From contig NZ_JBFAPP010000012.1 in assembly GCF_040676775.1 (NCBI RefSeq), positions 186,001 to 250,000 on the forward strand: DNA of 64,000 nt. Reading direction: 5' to 3'. Below the pieces are notes generated by a model. The model searched no databases. It was not told the origin of the DNA and saw nothing but the letters and a program-made list of their open reading frames with translations. A program made the position numbers and the translations under genes. Source of the DNA: Micromonospora_G sp040676775. Lineage in GTDB: Bacteria; Actinomycetota; Actinomycetes; Mycobacteriales; Micromonosporaceae. Shown here piece after piece: positions 14,451-23,870 of the stretch (position 1 is the stretch's first letter; every line of letters starts with the position of its first letter).

Positions 14451-17410
14451 AATCGCGCGGTTCCGACCTGCCCGAAGACGGCACCGAGGAGCAACGGGAA
14501 CCTCGATCCCTGCGACGCCGCTGGGGACGGGGCAAGTCCGACACCCCCGCCGAGGAGCCGGAGGTCAGCGGAGAGGAACTCGGCTGGATCGCCGACCTCC
14601 GTACGGCCAAGCAGCAGCAGACCGAACTCGGTCCCGGCGGTGCCGAACCCGGGCCGGGACGTGGTGCCCCGCCGCCCGGCCGGGGAGCCGCGCCGGCCGA
14701 CTTCGGCCCCGTCGGCCCAGGGCCGGGCGACCCGGAGCCGGGCGGGCCGCCTGCACCCGTACGTCGCGCCGCGGTCGTGCCCCCGGTCGGTCAGCCCAGA
14801 CCCACGCCCGAACCGCACCGAGCCGAACCGCACCGCCCGGAGCCGCCACGAGCCGAACACACGCTGACCGGCCCACCCACTTCGTCCGAGCCGTGGCGTA
14901 CGCACGAGGAGGCCGATCCGGCCGGCTTGTCCCGCCACTCTCGGCCGTCCGAACCCGACGGCTCCCGTGCGACCGAGCGGCCGGGCCGGCGGGCGGCGTC
15001 ACCGGTCGAACCCGACGACTCCCGTGCGTCAGGGGACCGGCCCGGCCGGCACGCGGGCACGCCGGTCCCGGATCCGCGCCAGCCGCAGGCCCGGCACGGT
15101 GTGCCCGTGGACGACCCGGCGCGGCGCCCACCCGAGCCACGGACCGGCGAGATGCCTGCGGGACGGCGTCACGAGGAGACCCCGCCCGGCCGGCGCAGTG
15201 CGGTCGCCACCCCGCCGGTGCCGGGCGGTCCCGCGACCGGTCGCCCCGGATTCCCGGCCGGTGAGCCCACCGGCCGCCCCGAGCAGCCGGCCGACGGCAG
15301 GTACGGCCAACCCCGTGACGCCGACGACCCACGGGCGCCGAGGGTCGGCGACCCGACCGATCCACGAGGGGCCAGACTCGCCGACCCGACCGATCCACGA
15401 GGGGCGAGACTCGCCGACCCGACGGATCCGCGGGGGCGGCGGCATGCCGATCCCACCGATCCGCGCGGGGCGAGGCTGCCCGACCCCACGGATCCGCGCG
15501 GGGCGAGGGCTGCCGAACCGACTGATCCGCGAGTGCCCAGGACGGGTAACGCGCCCGCGCTGCCCCCGCCCGCCGGACCGGAGGAGACGACCGGAAGCCG
15601 GCGTGCGTCCGGCCCGTCGGACTGGGTCCGGCGCGCGACCCGCGGCGGTCGCTCCGCAGGCGCCGCACCCGTTCCGGGGGGCCCGGCCGGTGGTCCGGTC
15701 ACCCCGGACGGCTTCGGTGCACCGCCCGCAGCAGCACCGGGGCAGGGCCCCGGTCAGCCGCCGGTGGGCGGGCGTGGGCACGACGCCTGGGCGCCCGGTG
15801 AACGCCCGCCGGCCGATTCCGTACCGCCGGGCCGTGACGGCACGCGCGGCCCCGAACTGCGCCCGCGCCGGTCCGCGCCGGTTGACGGCCCCACCGGCCC
15901 CGAGCGTGCACAGCCCGGCCCCGGTTACCCGCCTGGCCGGCCACCGACCGGCGCTCCGTCCGGCCCGGACCGTGCCCGCGCCGACAGCACCGGCGAGAAC
16001 CGTGGCGTCGGCCGTGCCGTACCCCCGGGACCGCCCGTCGGTCCGGGACCGCAGGGTGCGGTCGTACCTCCCGGCAACCCCGGTGCTCCACGCGGCGCCG
16101 CATCGGTCCCGCCGCCCACCGAGCCGATGGATCGGCGTGGTGGGCGTGCCGCCGACCCTCGGCAGGCACCCCCGGCCTTCCCACCGGCGACCGGCCCCGG
16201 CGTGCCGCCCCGGCCATCCGGTGCCGCTTCCGTGCCGCCCGGCGGTCCGATGGCCCCCGGCGGTCCGATGGCCCCCGGCGGTCCGATGGCCCCCGGCGGT
16301 CAGATGCCGCCATCTGGGCAGCCGGAGCGTGACGCCGGTTCGCCGGGCGCCGGGCGTGGCGCAGCGTCCGTGCCGGTTGCCGGATCGGCGTCGGTGGCCG
16401 TCCCCGGCACCGCCACCGGACCCCGCTCCGGTGCGCCGAACCCGATCGGCGGCCCCCACCAGGGCGGTCCCAACCCGATGGGCGGCCCCCACCAGGGCGG
16501 TCCGAACCCGATGGGTGGTCCGCATCAGGGTGGGCCGAATCCGATGGGCGGGCCCGGTCCGATGGGTGGGCCGCACCAGGGTGGGCCCGGCCCGGCCGGT
16601 GCGCCCAAGGTGGCGGCGGTGGCCAAGGCCGCGGTCGCTCCGGTCGGCGCGGCGAGCGTACGGCCCGCAGCCGTGTCTGGACCGGCTCCGGGCGGCGGCG
16701 ACCGCTCGTTCGACGATCCCACCGGTACGGGAGAGATCCGTGAGCCCCGGTCCGAGATCCGCCGGCAGGCGAGGGAGAAGCGTCGGCTGAAGGTGGCCGC
16801 GCTGGTCCTGGCCACCCTGCTGGTGCTCGGCGCGCTGCCGCTCTTCTTCGGCATCCGGGCCGCGACCCGCGATCCCGTCTTCAGCGCCCTGGACGAACTG
16901 TCCGTACCGCAGTGGGCAGCCACCCAGGTCGAGGACGACGTCTACGGCAGCCGGTGGTGCCTGATTGAGTGCCGGTTCCGGGAGCGCACCGTGGAGTCCG
17001 CGCAGGGGGCGGACCCGACCGCGCAGGCGTACCAGCAGGCGCTGACCGAGGACGGTTGGAAGTCGTGGGAGATCAAGCCCTGCCCGGAGCAGCCGGTCGA
17101 GGGGCACTACACCTGCTGGCGGCGCGACGAGCTGACCCTCGACCTGTGGGTCCGCCCGCCGACCTGCGCGACCGAGCCGCTGGACGCACGCCCGACGATC
17201 GAGCCGACCGCGCCGGAGGAGGCACCGGCGTCGCCCGGCGTGGAGCCGCCGCCGTGCGACGGCGCGGTGGTGTCGATCAAGGTACGGAACGCGATCGACG
17301 ACGACCGGATCAAGCCCCAGCCGAGTACGGACCCGTCGCTCACCGGGGTGGATCCGGAACCGCTGTTCACCGACGATCCGCTCAGTGAACTGACCGCCCC
17401 ACCGTCGTGA
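14447..17410 (+). CDS. Large repeat-rich, single-pass membrane protein with C-terminal exported domain
   Basis: A 987-residue protein from GTG 14447, coupled to rarA by a GTGA overlap. Residues 1-770 are dominated by Pro, Gly, Arg and Asp and look disordered; they include an 11-residue repeat with TDPRGARLADP (about 300-363), GGPMAP repeats (about 600-620) and a ten-residue NPMGGPHQGG repeat (about 665-715). A single membrane segment follows a basic stretch (REKRRLK) at about 781-803. About 180 residues then lie outside the cell, containing five or more cysteines (in WCLIECRF, KPCPEQ, YTCW, PTCAT, PPCDG) that could form disulfides. I do not recognise the family. Topology suggests a cytoplasmic scaffold tethered to an envelope sensor domain. 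Confidence 0.8.
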   Translation: MKSRGSDLPEDGTEEQREPRSLRRRWGRGKSDTPAEEPEVSGEELGWIADLRTAKQQQTELGPGGAEPGPGRGAPPPGRGAAPADFGPVGPGPGDPEPGGPPAPVRRAAVVPPVGQPRPTPEPHRAEPHRPEPPRAEHTLTGPPTSSEPWRTHEEADPAGLSRHSRPSEPDGSRATERPGRRAASPVEPDDSRASGDRPGRHAGTPVPDPRQPQARHGVPVDDPARRPPEPRTGEMPAGRRHEETPPGRRSAVATPPVPGGPATGRPGFPAGEPTGRPEQPADGRYGQPRDADDPRAPRVGDPTDPRGARLADPTDPRGARLADPTDPRGRRHADPTDPRGARLPDPTDPRGARAAEPTDPRVPRTGNAPALPPPAGPEETTGSRRASGPSDWVRRATRGGRSAGAAPVPGGPAGGPVTPDGFGAPPAAAPGQGPGQPPVGGRGHDAWAPGERPPADSVPPGRDGTRGPELRPRRSAPVDGPTGPERAQPGPGYPPGRPPTGAPSGPDRARADSTGENRGVGRAVPPGPPVGPGPQGAVVPPGNPGAPRGAASVPPPTEPMDRRGGRAADPRQAPPAFPPATGPGVPPRPSGAASVPPGGPMAPGGPMAPGGPMAPGGQMPPSGQPERDAGSPGAGRGAASVPVAGSASVAVPGTATGPRSGAPNPIGGPHQGGPNPMGGPHQGGPNPMGGPHQGGPNPMGGPGPMGGPHQGGPGPAGAPKVAAVAKAAVAPVGAASVRPAAVSGPAPGGGDRSFDDPTGTGEIREPRSEIRRQAREKRRLKVAALVLATLLVLGALPLFFGIRAATRDPVFSALDELSVPQWAATQVEDDVYGSRWCLIECRFRERTVESAQGADPTAQAYQQALTEDGWKSWEIKPCPEQPVEGHYTCWRRDELTLDLWVRPPTCATEPLDARPTIEPTAPEEAPASPGVEPPPCDGAVVSIKVRNAIDDDRIKPQPSTDPSLTGVDPEPLFTDDPLSELTAPPS
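15346..15536 (+). repeat. 33-36 base in-frame tandem repeat (TDPRG units)
   Basis: Six related units, each containing the core GACCC-GA-CC-GATCC-CG-G, encode TDPRG followed by a variable 5-6 residues. Unit length stays a multiple of three. Unit-to-unit divergence at third positions shows that the array is not newly formed. Confidence 0.8.
16244..16297 (+). repeat. Three exact 18-base in-frame repeats (GPMAPG)
   Basis: Three identical copies of the 18-base unit GGTCCGATGGCCCCCGGC stand head to tail, followed by a diverged fourth copy. The lack of divergence implies recent expansion and probable length variation between strains. Confidence 0.85.
16438..16595 (+). repeat. 30-base in-frame repeats (NPMGGPHQGG)
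   Basis: About five copies of a 30-base unit encoding NPMGGPHQGG or a close variant. The first copy reads NPIGG and a shortened GPMGG insertion breaks the array before the last copy. It lies in the proline/glycine-rich cytoplasmic part of the 987-residue protein. Confidence 0.8.
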
Positions 17411-17555
17411 GCCGACTTTCGTCACGGACGGTAGGGTCTGCCTGTTGGTACGGAGTGCGGCGTTACGTGTCCGGTGCCGCTTTGCCCGCTGTTGGAGCGG
17501 TGCGCCCGGATGGCGTAGCCGCGCTTTCGAGACGGTTCGGTAGAGGAGAACACGG

Positions 17556-18020
17556 GTGAACCCTGGACAGATCGCCGCGCTCGTCGCGGCGGGGGCGTTC
17601 CTGATGCTGGTGCTCGTACTGGCCGTGCCCATCCTGCGGCTGCGTCACACGGTCGACGCCGCTACCCAGGCGATCAACGACCTGAACGACCGTACGGCGC
17701 CACTGTTGGGTAACGCGAACGCCACCATCGAGAACGTGAACGTGGCGCTCACGCAGGTGCACACCTCGTTGGACGGGGTGAACATCCAGCTCGCCAAGAT
17801 CGACACGATGACCGGTCACGCGCAGAACGTCACCGCCAACGTCGCCAACCTCGCCACCGTGGTCTCCGCCGCGGCGGCGAACCCCCTGGTCAAGGTGGCC
17901 GCCTTCGGCTACGGCGTACGCAAGGCGGCCGCCGCCCGCCGGCACGCCGACACCGACCGCGAGGTACGGGCGACGCTCAAGCAGCAGCGCCGGGCAGCCA
18001 AGCGCGGCGACAACCGCTGA
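17556..18020 (+). CDS. DUF948 domain-containing membrane protein
   Basis: A 154-residue protein with one N-terminal membrane segment (about residues 6-27, IAALVAAGAFLMLVLVLAVP) and a long helical, coiled-coil-like region with heptad-type spacing (TVDAATQAINDLNDRTAPLLGN through NVTANVANLATVVSAAA). This is the DUF948 architecture. The C-terminal 35 residues are strongly basic. GTG 17556 follows TAGAGGAG. DUF948 proteins sit directly upstream of alaS in many actinomycetes, as here, but their function is not established. It is probably co-transcribed with the next gene and alaS. Confidence 0.88.
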   Translation: MNPGQIAALVAAGAFLMLVLVLAVPILRLRHTVDAATQAINDLNDRTAPLLGNANATIENVNVALTQVHTSLDGVNIQLAKIDTMTGHAQNVTANVANLATVVSAAAANPLVKVAAFGYGVRKAAAARRHADTDREVRATLKQQRRAAKRGDNR

Positions 18021-18062
18021 CCTGGTGCCGGGTTCACCGGAGCGGGGAGAGAGGATAAGGCC

Positions 18063-18368
18063 ATGAGGCGATTGCTCTGGCTGGGCATCGGGCTCGCCGT
18101 CGGGGCGCTGGTCGTCCGCAAGGTGACCCGGACCGCCCAGTCGTACACACCGGGCGGCATCGCCACGTCGCTTTCGGCATCCGCCGGTGGCGCGGTCGAG
18201 TCCCTGCGTGGCTTCATCGACGACGTTCGGGCCGGCATGGCCGAACGCGAGCAGGAGATCCACAACGCCTTCGCCGAGGGCGTGGCGTTCGACGACCAAT
18301 TCGCCGACCTGCGCGGGGACCCGCGGATCGGCGACCACGAGATTTTCCCGGAGGATGGCTCCCGATGA
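18063..18368 (+). CDS. DUF6167-like small membrane protein
   Basis: 101 residues with an N-terminal hydrophobic segment (about 4-20, LLWLGIGLAVGALVV) followed by a basic KVTRT stretch and an amphipathic tail in which SLRGFIDDVRAGMAEREQEIHNAF looks helical. Small proteins of this shape between DUF948 and alaS are named DUF6167 in related genomes; I rely on position and topology for that call. ATG 18063 has AGAGAGGATAAGG upstream. The stop overlaps the alaS ATG by four bases, so alaS translation is coupled to it. The function is unknown. Confidence 0.72.
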   Translation: MRRLLWLGIGLAVGALVVRKVTRTAQSYTPGGIATSLSASAGGAVESLRGFIDDVRAGMAEREQEIHNAFAEGVAFDDQFADLRGDPRIGDHEIFPEDGSR

Positions 18369-21049
18369 AAACGGCGGAGATCAAGCGGCGGTACCTGGCG
18401 CATTTCGAGGCGAATGGCCATGCCGTGGTGCCGTCCGCTCCGCTGCCCGCCATCAACGATCCGAACCTGTTGTTCGTGAACGCGGGCATGGTGCAGTTCG
18501 TGCCGTACTTCCTGGGGCAGCAGGCGGCGCCGTACCAGCGGGCGGTGTCGGTGCAGAAGTGCATCCGTACGCCGGACATCGACGAGGTCGGCAAGACCAG
18601 TCGGCACGGGACGTTCTTCCAGATGAACGGGAACTTCTCGTTCGGGGACTACTTCAAGTCCGGGGCGATCAGCCTGGCCTGGGACCTGATCACGAAGTCG
18701 CAGGCCGACGGCGGGTTCGGGCTGGATCCGGAGCGGATCTGGCCAACCGTCTACCTCGACGACGACGAGGCGTTCGAGCTGTGGCACAAGCAGGTCGGGG
18801 TGCCGGCGGAGCGGATCGTGCGGCGGGGCAAGAAGGACAACTTCTGGTCGATGGGCATTCCCGGCCCGTGCGGGCCGTGCTCGGAGATCTTCTACGACCG
18901 GGGACCGGAGTTCGGCGCGCAGGGCGGTCCGGAGGTCGACGAGGACCGCTACATGGAGTTCTGGAACCTGGTCTTCATGCAGTACGAGCGGGGTGCGGGC
19001 GCCGGCAAGGAGGACTTCCCGATCCTCGGTGACCTGCCGGCGAAGAACATCGACACCGGCATGGGCCTGGAGCGGATGGCCTCGATCCTCCAGGGTGTCG
19101 ACAACCTGTACGAGATCGACGAGGTGCGGCCGATCCTGGACCGGGCGGCGGAGCTGACCGGAAAGCGGTACGGCGCCCACTCGGGTCACGCGGCCAGCGA
19201 GTCGCACCCGGACGACGTACGGCTGCGGGTGATCGCCGACCACGTGCGGACCGCGCTGATGCTGATCGGTGACGGGGTGACCCCGTCGAACGAGGGTCGC
19301 GGTTACGTGCTGCGGCGGATCATGCGCCGGGCGATCCGTTCGGTGCGGCTGCTCGGCTGGCAGGAGCGGGCCCTGCCCGAGCTGCTGCCGGTGGCCCGGG
19401 ACTGCATGTCGCCGTCGTACCCGGAGCTGGCCGAGGACTTCGACCGGATCTCGCAGTACGCGTACGCCGAGGAGGACGCGTTTCTGTCCACCCTGCGGGC
19501 GGGCACCACGATCCTGGACACCGCGATCGCGGAGTCGAAGTCGGCGGGCAAGCCGGCGCTGACCGGTGAGCGGGCGTTCCAGCTGCACGACACGTACGGC
19601 TTCCCGATCGACCTGACCCTGGAGATCGCCGCCGAGCAGGGGCTGACGGTCGACGAGGACGGCTTCCGCCGGCTGATGGCCGACCAGCGTTCCCGGGCCA
19701 AGGCCGACGCGCAGGCGCGCAAGACCGGACACGTGGACCTGTCCGCGTACCGCGGGGTGCTGGACAACGGCGGACCGGTCACCTTCACCGGCTACACCGA
19801 GGTCAGCCGCGAGTCCAAGGTCCGCGCCCTGCTCGCCGGGGCCGGCGTGCCGGTCGAGGTGGCGGGGGAGGGCGAGACGGTCGAGCTGGTGCTCGACACC
19901 ACCCCGTTCTACGCCGAGGGCGGCGGCCAGCAGCCCGACCTGGGCCTGATCACGGTCGGCGGCGGGCAGGTCGAGGTGCTCGACGTGCAGCAGCCGGTGC
20001 CCGGTCTGATCGTGCACCGGGCCCGGGTGGTCCGGGGCGAGGTGCGTACGGGTGAGGCCGGTCTGGCCGAGATCGACGTGACCCGGCGCCGGGCCATCTC
20101 CCGGTCGCACACCGCGACCCACCTGGTGCACCAGACCATGCGGAACTTCCTCGGTGAGTCGGCGACCCAGGCGGGTTCGCTCAACGCGCCCGGCCGGCTG
20201 CGGTTCGACTTCAACACCCCGACGGGCGTCTCGCCGAGCGTGCTCGCCGACGTCGAGCAGCAGGTCAACGAGGTTCTCCTGTCCGACCTCGAGGTGCACG
20301 CCTTCATCACCTCGCAGGCCGAGGCCCGTCGGCTCGGCGCGATGGCGCTCTTCGGCGAGAAGTACGGCGAAGAGGTGCGGGTGGTCGAGGTCGGTGACTA
20401 CGCCCGTGAACTCTGCGGCGGTACGCACGTGGCCCGTTCCGGTCAGCTCGGCCTGGTGAAGATCCTCTCCGAGTCGTCGATCGGCTCGGGCGTACGCCGG
20501 GTCGAGGCCCTGGTCGGCATCGACGCGTTCCGCTTCCTGGCCAAGGAGCACCTGCTGGTGTCCCGGCTGGCCGATCTCTACCGGGTGCCGAACGAGCAGG
20601 TGGCCGACCGGGTCGAGCAGACCGTGTCGCAGCTGCGGGACGCGGAGAAGGAGCTGGAGAAGCTCCGGGCGCAGATGGTGCTCGGCGGGGCGGCGGCGTT
20701 CGCGGCCGGTGCCCGCGACGTACGCGGGGTGGCCTTCGTCGGCGTCGAGGCGCCGGAGGGTGCGGCCGGCAACGACGTACGGACCCTGGCGCAGGAGATC
20801 CGCGGCAAGATCGACGCGGCTCGTCCCGCGGTGGTCGCGGTGGCGGCCCGCTCCGGTGGCAAGGCCTCGCTGGTGGTGGCGCTGAACGCCGCCGCCAAGG
20901 GACGCGGCCTGTCCGCGGGTGACCTGGTCAAGGCGGCGCTGTCCGGTCGGGGCGGCGGCAACGCCGACCTGGCCCAGGGCGGCGGGGTGCCGGCGGACCA
21001 GGCGCCGACGCTGCTCGGGACCGTGGAAAAGGCAATCGCCGAGGCGTGA
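18365..21049 (+). CDS. alaS: Alanyl-tRNA synthetase
   Basis: An 894-residue class IIc synthetase of full length. The N-terminal catalytic core starts KTAEIKRRYLAHFEANGH, has motif 2 around KCIRTPDIDEVGKTSRHGTFFQM and carries the alanine-pocket FGDYF stretch. The tRNA-recognition helices follow. The editing domain has the two zinc/water-binding motifs SRSHTATHLVH and CGGTHVARSG. A C-terminal oligomerisation (C-Ala/DHHA1) region ends with the glycine-rich SGRGGGNADLAQGGG. It begins in an ATGA overlap with the preceding small gene and leads into ruvX and mltG, a conserved actinobacterial order. Confidence 0.98.
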   Translation: MKTAEIKRRYLAHFEANGHAVVPSAPLPAINDPNLLFVNAGMVQFVPYFLGQQAAPYQRAVSVQKCIRTPDIDEVGKTSRHGTFFQMNGNFSFGDYFKSGAISLAWDLITKSQADGGFGLDPERIWPTVYLDDDEAFELWHKQVGVPAERIVRRGKKDNFWSMGIPGPCGPCSEIFYDRGPEFGAQGGPEVDEDRYMEFWNLVFMQYERGAGAGKEDFPILGDLPAKNIDTGMGLERMASILQGVDNLYEIDEVRPILDRAAELTGKRYGAHSGHAASESHPDDVRLRVIADHVRTALMLIGDGVTPSNEGRGYVLRRIMRRAIRSVRLLGWQERALPELLPVARDCMSPSYPELAEDFDRISQYAYAEEDAFLSTLRAGTTILDTAIAESKSAGKPALTGERAFQLHDTYGFPIDLTLEIAAEQGLTVDEDGFRRLMADQRSRAKADAQARKTGHVDLSAYRGVLDNGGPVTFTGYTEVSRESKVRALLAGAGVPVEVAGEGETVELVLDTTPFYAEGGGQQPDLGLITVGGGQVEVLDVQQPVPGLIVHRARVVRGEVRTGEAGLAEIDVTRRRAISRSHTATHLVHQTMRNFLGESATQAGSLNAPGRLRFDFNTPTGVSPSVLADVEQQVNEVLLSDLEVHAFITSQAEARRLGAMALFGEKYGEEVRVVEVGDYARELCGGTHVARSGQLGLVKILSESSIGSGVRRVEALVGIDAFRFLAKEHLLVSRLADLYRVPNEQVADRVEQTVSQLRDAEKELEKLRAQMVLGGAAAFAAGARDVRGVAFVGVEAPEGAAGNDVRTLAQEIRGKIDAARPAVVAVAARSGGKASLVVALNAAAKGRGLSAGDLVKAALSGRGGGNADLAQGGGVPADQAPTLLGTVEKAIAEA

Positions 21050-21135
21050 TGGATTGCTCGGAGGCAGATCGTCGTGGTCAGATCGTGAACCACGGCGGTC
21101 TGCTTTCCGTATGCAGCGAGGGGAGGTCAATCGGT

Positions 21136-21597
21136 ATGGGGCATTTCTCGCCCGGTGTACGGCTCGGCGTCGACGTCGGAAAGGTACGGGTGGGCGTGGC
21201 GATCTGCGACCCGGACGCCATTCTGGCCACTCCGCTGATCACCCTGGCCCGTGACCTCGCCACGGACGAGAAAGCGGTTCCGGCGGACATCTCGGAATTG
21301 GCGCATCTCGTCGCGGAGCATCGAAGTGTCGAGGTGGTCGTCGGGTTACCGGTGAATCTTGCCGGGGTGCACGGCCCGGCGGCGATCCACACCAAGGCGT
21401 ACGCCAGCCGACTGGCCGAGGTGATTGCCCCCGTTCCGGTGACTCTCACGGACGAGAGGATGTCGACGGTCGTGGCTACCCGTAGGCTGTCCGAGCGAGG
21501 CGTTCGGGGGAAGCGTCAACGCGCTGTGGTCGATCAGGCGGCCGCAGTCGAGATCCTGCAGAGCTGGCTAGACGGGCAGCGGAGGCGGACCAGATGA
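21136..21597 (+). CDS. ruvX: Putative pre-16S rRNA nuclease / RuvX-YqgF Holliday junction resolvase-like protein
   Basis: 153 residues with the RNase H-like fold of the YqgF family. The first strand LGVDVGKVRVGVAICD carries the catalytic Asp and the DxGxxRxG-like pattern (here DVGKVRVG). It is followed by EVVVGLPVNLAG and by TLTDERMST with the second acidic cluster, and the family ending DQAAAVEILQSWLD. I chose ATG 21136, which has a GGGAGGT ribosome binding site eight bases upstream; the frame is open back to 21046 but that extension is not family-like. The E. coli homologue trims the 16S rRNA 5' end. The stop overlaps mltG (ATGA). Confidence 0.92.
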   Translation: MGHFSPGVRLGVDVGKVRVGVAICDPDAILATPLITLARDLATDEKAVPADISELAHLVAEHRSVEVVVGLPVNLAGVHGPAAIHTKAYASRLAEVIAPVPVTLTDERMSTVVATRRLSERGVRGKRQRAVVDQAAAVEILQSWLDGQRRRTR

Positions 21598-22796
21598 TCG
21601 ACGACTTGGAGCTCGCGTTCGACGAGCGAACCGAGAAGGGACAACACCGGCGCGGTGGCGTACGCGACCGGAAGCGCAAGGGTCGTGGTGGCCGGGGCAA
21701 GACCGTGCTCGCCCTGGTGCTGCCTCTTGTCCTGCTCGCCGTACTCGGCGGTGGTGTCTGGTACGCCGGCGACCGGATCCAGGGGCTGTTCGGTGCGCCC
21801 GACTACGAGGGCGCCGGCACCGGACAGGTCGTGATCGAGATCAAGGACGGCGATTTCCTCGCCGACATCGGCAACACCCTGGTCACCCAGGGGGTGGTCA
21901 AGAGCCCCAAGGCGTTCGTCACCGCAGCCGAGAAGAACTCGGCGAGCACCGGTATCCAGCCGGGCTTCTACCAGGTGCGCAAGCAGATGTCGGGCGAGGC
22001 CGCGCTGACCCTGCTGCTGGACCCGAAGACCAGGGTGACGAACAAGGTCACCATCCGCGAGGGTCTGACCGCCAAGCAGGTCTACAAGAAGCTCGAGGAG
22101 ACCACCAAGATCCCGGTGGCGGAGTTCGAGGCGGCGGCGAAGGACCCGATCGCGCTCGGCATCCCGGACTTCTGGTTCAAGCGCAGCGACAACAAGAAGG
22201 TCACCCCGTCGATCGAGGGCTTCCTTTTCCCGGATACGTACGACCTGCCGCCGAACGCCACCGCCGAGGGCATCCTCAAGGAAATGGTGCAGGGATTCCT
22301 CACCGTCGCCGGCCAGATCAAGTTCACCGACGTGGTGCAGGAGAAGTTGGGCGGTGTCACCCCGTACGAGGCGTTGATCGTGGCCTCGCTCGCCCAGGTC
22401 GAGGCGGGTAACCCCGACGACCTCGGCAAGGTCGCCCGGGTGGCGTACAACCGGCTGTTCAAGCCGAACGCCGAGGTGCCGTGCGAGTGCTTCGAGATGG
22501 ACGTGACGGTCAACTACTGGTTCGACGTCCGGGGGCTGCCGACCAAGTCGTCGAAGGACATGACCGCGAAAGAGTTGGACGACCAGAAGAATCCGTACAA
22601 CCGGAAGCTGAAGGGGTTCATCCCCACCCCGATCGACAACCCCGGCAAGCTGGCGTTGCAGGGGGCGATGGATCCGCCGAAGGGCGACTGGTACTTCTTC
22701 GTGGCGGTCGACAAGCAGGGGCATTCGGAGTTCGCCAAGACCAACGCCGAGCACCTGCGTAACCAGCAGAAAGCCCGAGAGAACGGCGTGCTCTGA
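21594..22796 (+). CDS. mltG: Endolytic peptidoglycan transglycosylase MltG
   Basis: A 400-residue single-pass membrane enzyme that cleaves nascent glycan strands and limits chain length. A basic cytoplasmic N-terminus (RDRKRKGRGGRGK) precedes the membrane segment at about 37-58. A LysM-like/MltG N-domain follows, then the catalytic YceG domain. The catalytic glutamate is expected at Glu270, in ASLAQVEAGNPDDLGKVARV, with the downstream YNRLF and PYNRKLKGFIPTPIDNPG family stretches. Overlapping start (ATGA) with ruvX; the TGA is followed at once by the GTG of aroE. The region around 22130-22230 codes for an insertion rich in Lys and Asp. Confidence 0.95.
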   Translation: MIDDLELAFDERTEKGQHRRGGVRDRKRKGRGGRGKTVLALVLPLVLLAVLGGGVWYAGDRIQGLFGAPDYEGAGTGQVVIEIKDGDFLADIGNTLVTQGVVKSPKAFVTAAEKNSASTGIQPGFYQVRKQMSGEAALTLLLDPKTRVTNKVTIREGLTAKQVYKKLEETTKIPVAEFEAAAKDPIALGIPDFWFKRSDNKKVTPSIEGFLFPDTYDLPPNATAEGILKEMVQGFLTVAGQIKFTDVVQEKLGGVTPYEALIVASLAQVEAGNPDDLGKVARVAYNRLFKPNAEVPCECFEMDVTVNYWFDVRGLPTKSSKDMTAKELDDQKNPYNRKLKGFIPTPIDNPGKLALQGAMDPPKGDWYFFVAVDKQGHSEFAKTNAEHLRNQQKARENGVL

Positions 22797-23624
22797 GTGG
22801 TCGTGGCCCGACGCGCGGCGGTGCTGGGTAAGCCGATCTCGCATTCCCTCTCGCCCGTGATCCACAACGCGGGTTACCACGCGGCCGGCCTGACCGGTTG
22901 GTCGTACAGTGCGATCGAGTGCGCCGAGGCCGAGCTACCGGATCTGGTGGCCGGTCTCGGCGCCGAGTGGGCCGGGCTGTCGTTGACCATGCCGCTGAAA
23001 GAGGTCGGGCTCGCGGTGGCCGGCGAGGTCTCGCCGGTCGCCGCCGCCGTCGGTGCCGCCAACACCCTGGTACGCCGACCCGACAACTCCTGGTACGCCG
23101 ACAACACCGACGTCCCCGGCATGGTGGAGGTGCTTCGGGCGGCCGGGGTGCCGGCCGGCGCCACGGTGACCGTGCTCGGTGCGGGTGGCACCGCGCGGGC
23201 GGCACTGGCCGCGGCCGTCCAACTCCAGGCGGAGCGGGTGACCGTGGTGGCCCGCCGGTCGTCGGCGATCGACGAACTCCGGCCGGTGGCGCGCAAGCTG
23301 GGGATATCGCTGGTCCCGGCGGACTGGACCGACGCACCCAAGCAGGCACTGGCGGACGTGGTGATTTCCACCGTGCCGAAGGGTGTCGCCGATCCGCTCG
23401 CCGGACAGATCTCCTGGCTGCCGTCGACGGTGCTCTTCGACGCGCTCTACGACCCGTGGCCGACGCCGCTGGCCGCCGACGCCCGTGCGGCGGGGTGCCG
23501 GATCGTCTCCGGACTCGACCTGCTGCTGGCCCAGGCGGTCGGCCAGTTCGAACACTTCACCGGCGTGACCGCACCCGTCGCGGCGATGCGTACGGCGCTG
23601 TTTTCCGCTCACGCCGCAGCCTGA
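22797..23624 (+). CDS. aroE: Shikimate dehydrogenase (NADP+)
   Basis: 275 residues; catalyses reduction of 3-dehydroshikimate to shikimate. The N-terminal substrate domain has the shikimate-binding serines in GKPISHSLSP, the catalytic lysine in SLTMPLKE and the Asp in DNTDVPG. The C-terminal Rossmann domain has GAGGTARAAL. GTG 22797 immediately follows the mltG stop, so it is probably read by coupled translation. The canonical NRTxxR cofactor motif is replaced by VARRSS, which is common in actinobacterial enzymes; the exact cofactor preference is therefore not certain. It opens the aro block aroE-aroC-aroK. Confidence 0.95.
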   Translation: MVVARRAAVLGKPISHSLSPVIHNAGYHAAGLTGWSYSAIECAEAELPDLVAGLGAEWAGLSLTMPLKEVGLAVAGEVSPVAAAVGAANTLVRRPDNSWYADNTDVPGMVEVLRAAGVPAGATVTVLGAGGTARAALAAAVQLQAERVTVVARRSSAIDELRPVARKLGISLVPADWTDAPKQALADVVISTVPKGVADPLAGQISWLPSTVLFDALYDPWPTPLAADARAAGCRIVSGLDLLLAQAVGQFEHFTGVTAPVAAMRTALFSAHAAA

Positions 23625-23870
23625 CGCTCCGGCTGTCGCCCCGACGTTCCAGCGCACGGCGAGCGTCGAGGTTTCCGACCGTGAAAAGATCTTTACTCGC
23701 TGTGTGCCGATTGGTAGGTCTGGCCGTCCGTACACCGAGACGGGGCGGTGGGGCTCGCCGGAGGCTGATCCCGGGCGTGCCAGACTGGGCAACTGGCATG
23801 TGGGCGGCGTCCGGTAGGACCCAGGACGACCCGGCCCGGCACCGCATGGAAAAGGGAAAGGTTCGCTGCC

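Noticed and set aside
15029..17632. Very long antisense frame (over 860 codons) opposite the repeat-rich gene
   Set aside because: High GC content removes stops on the complementary strand; composition is Arg/Gly noise and the plus frame has membrane and cysteine features.
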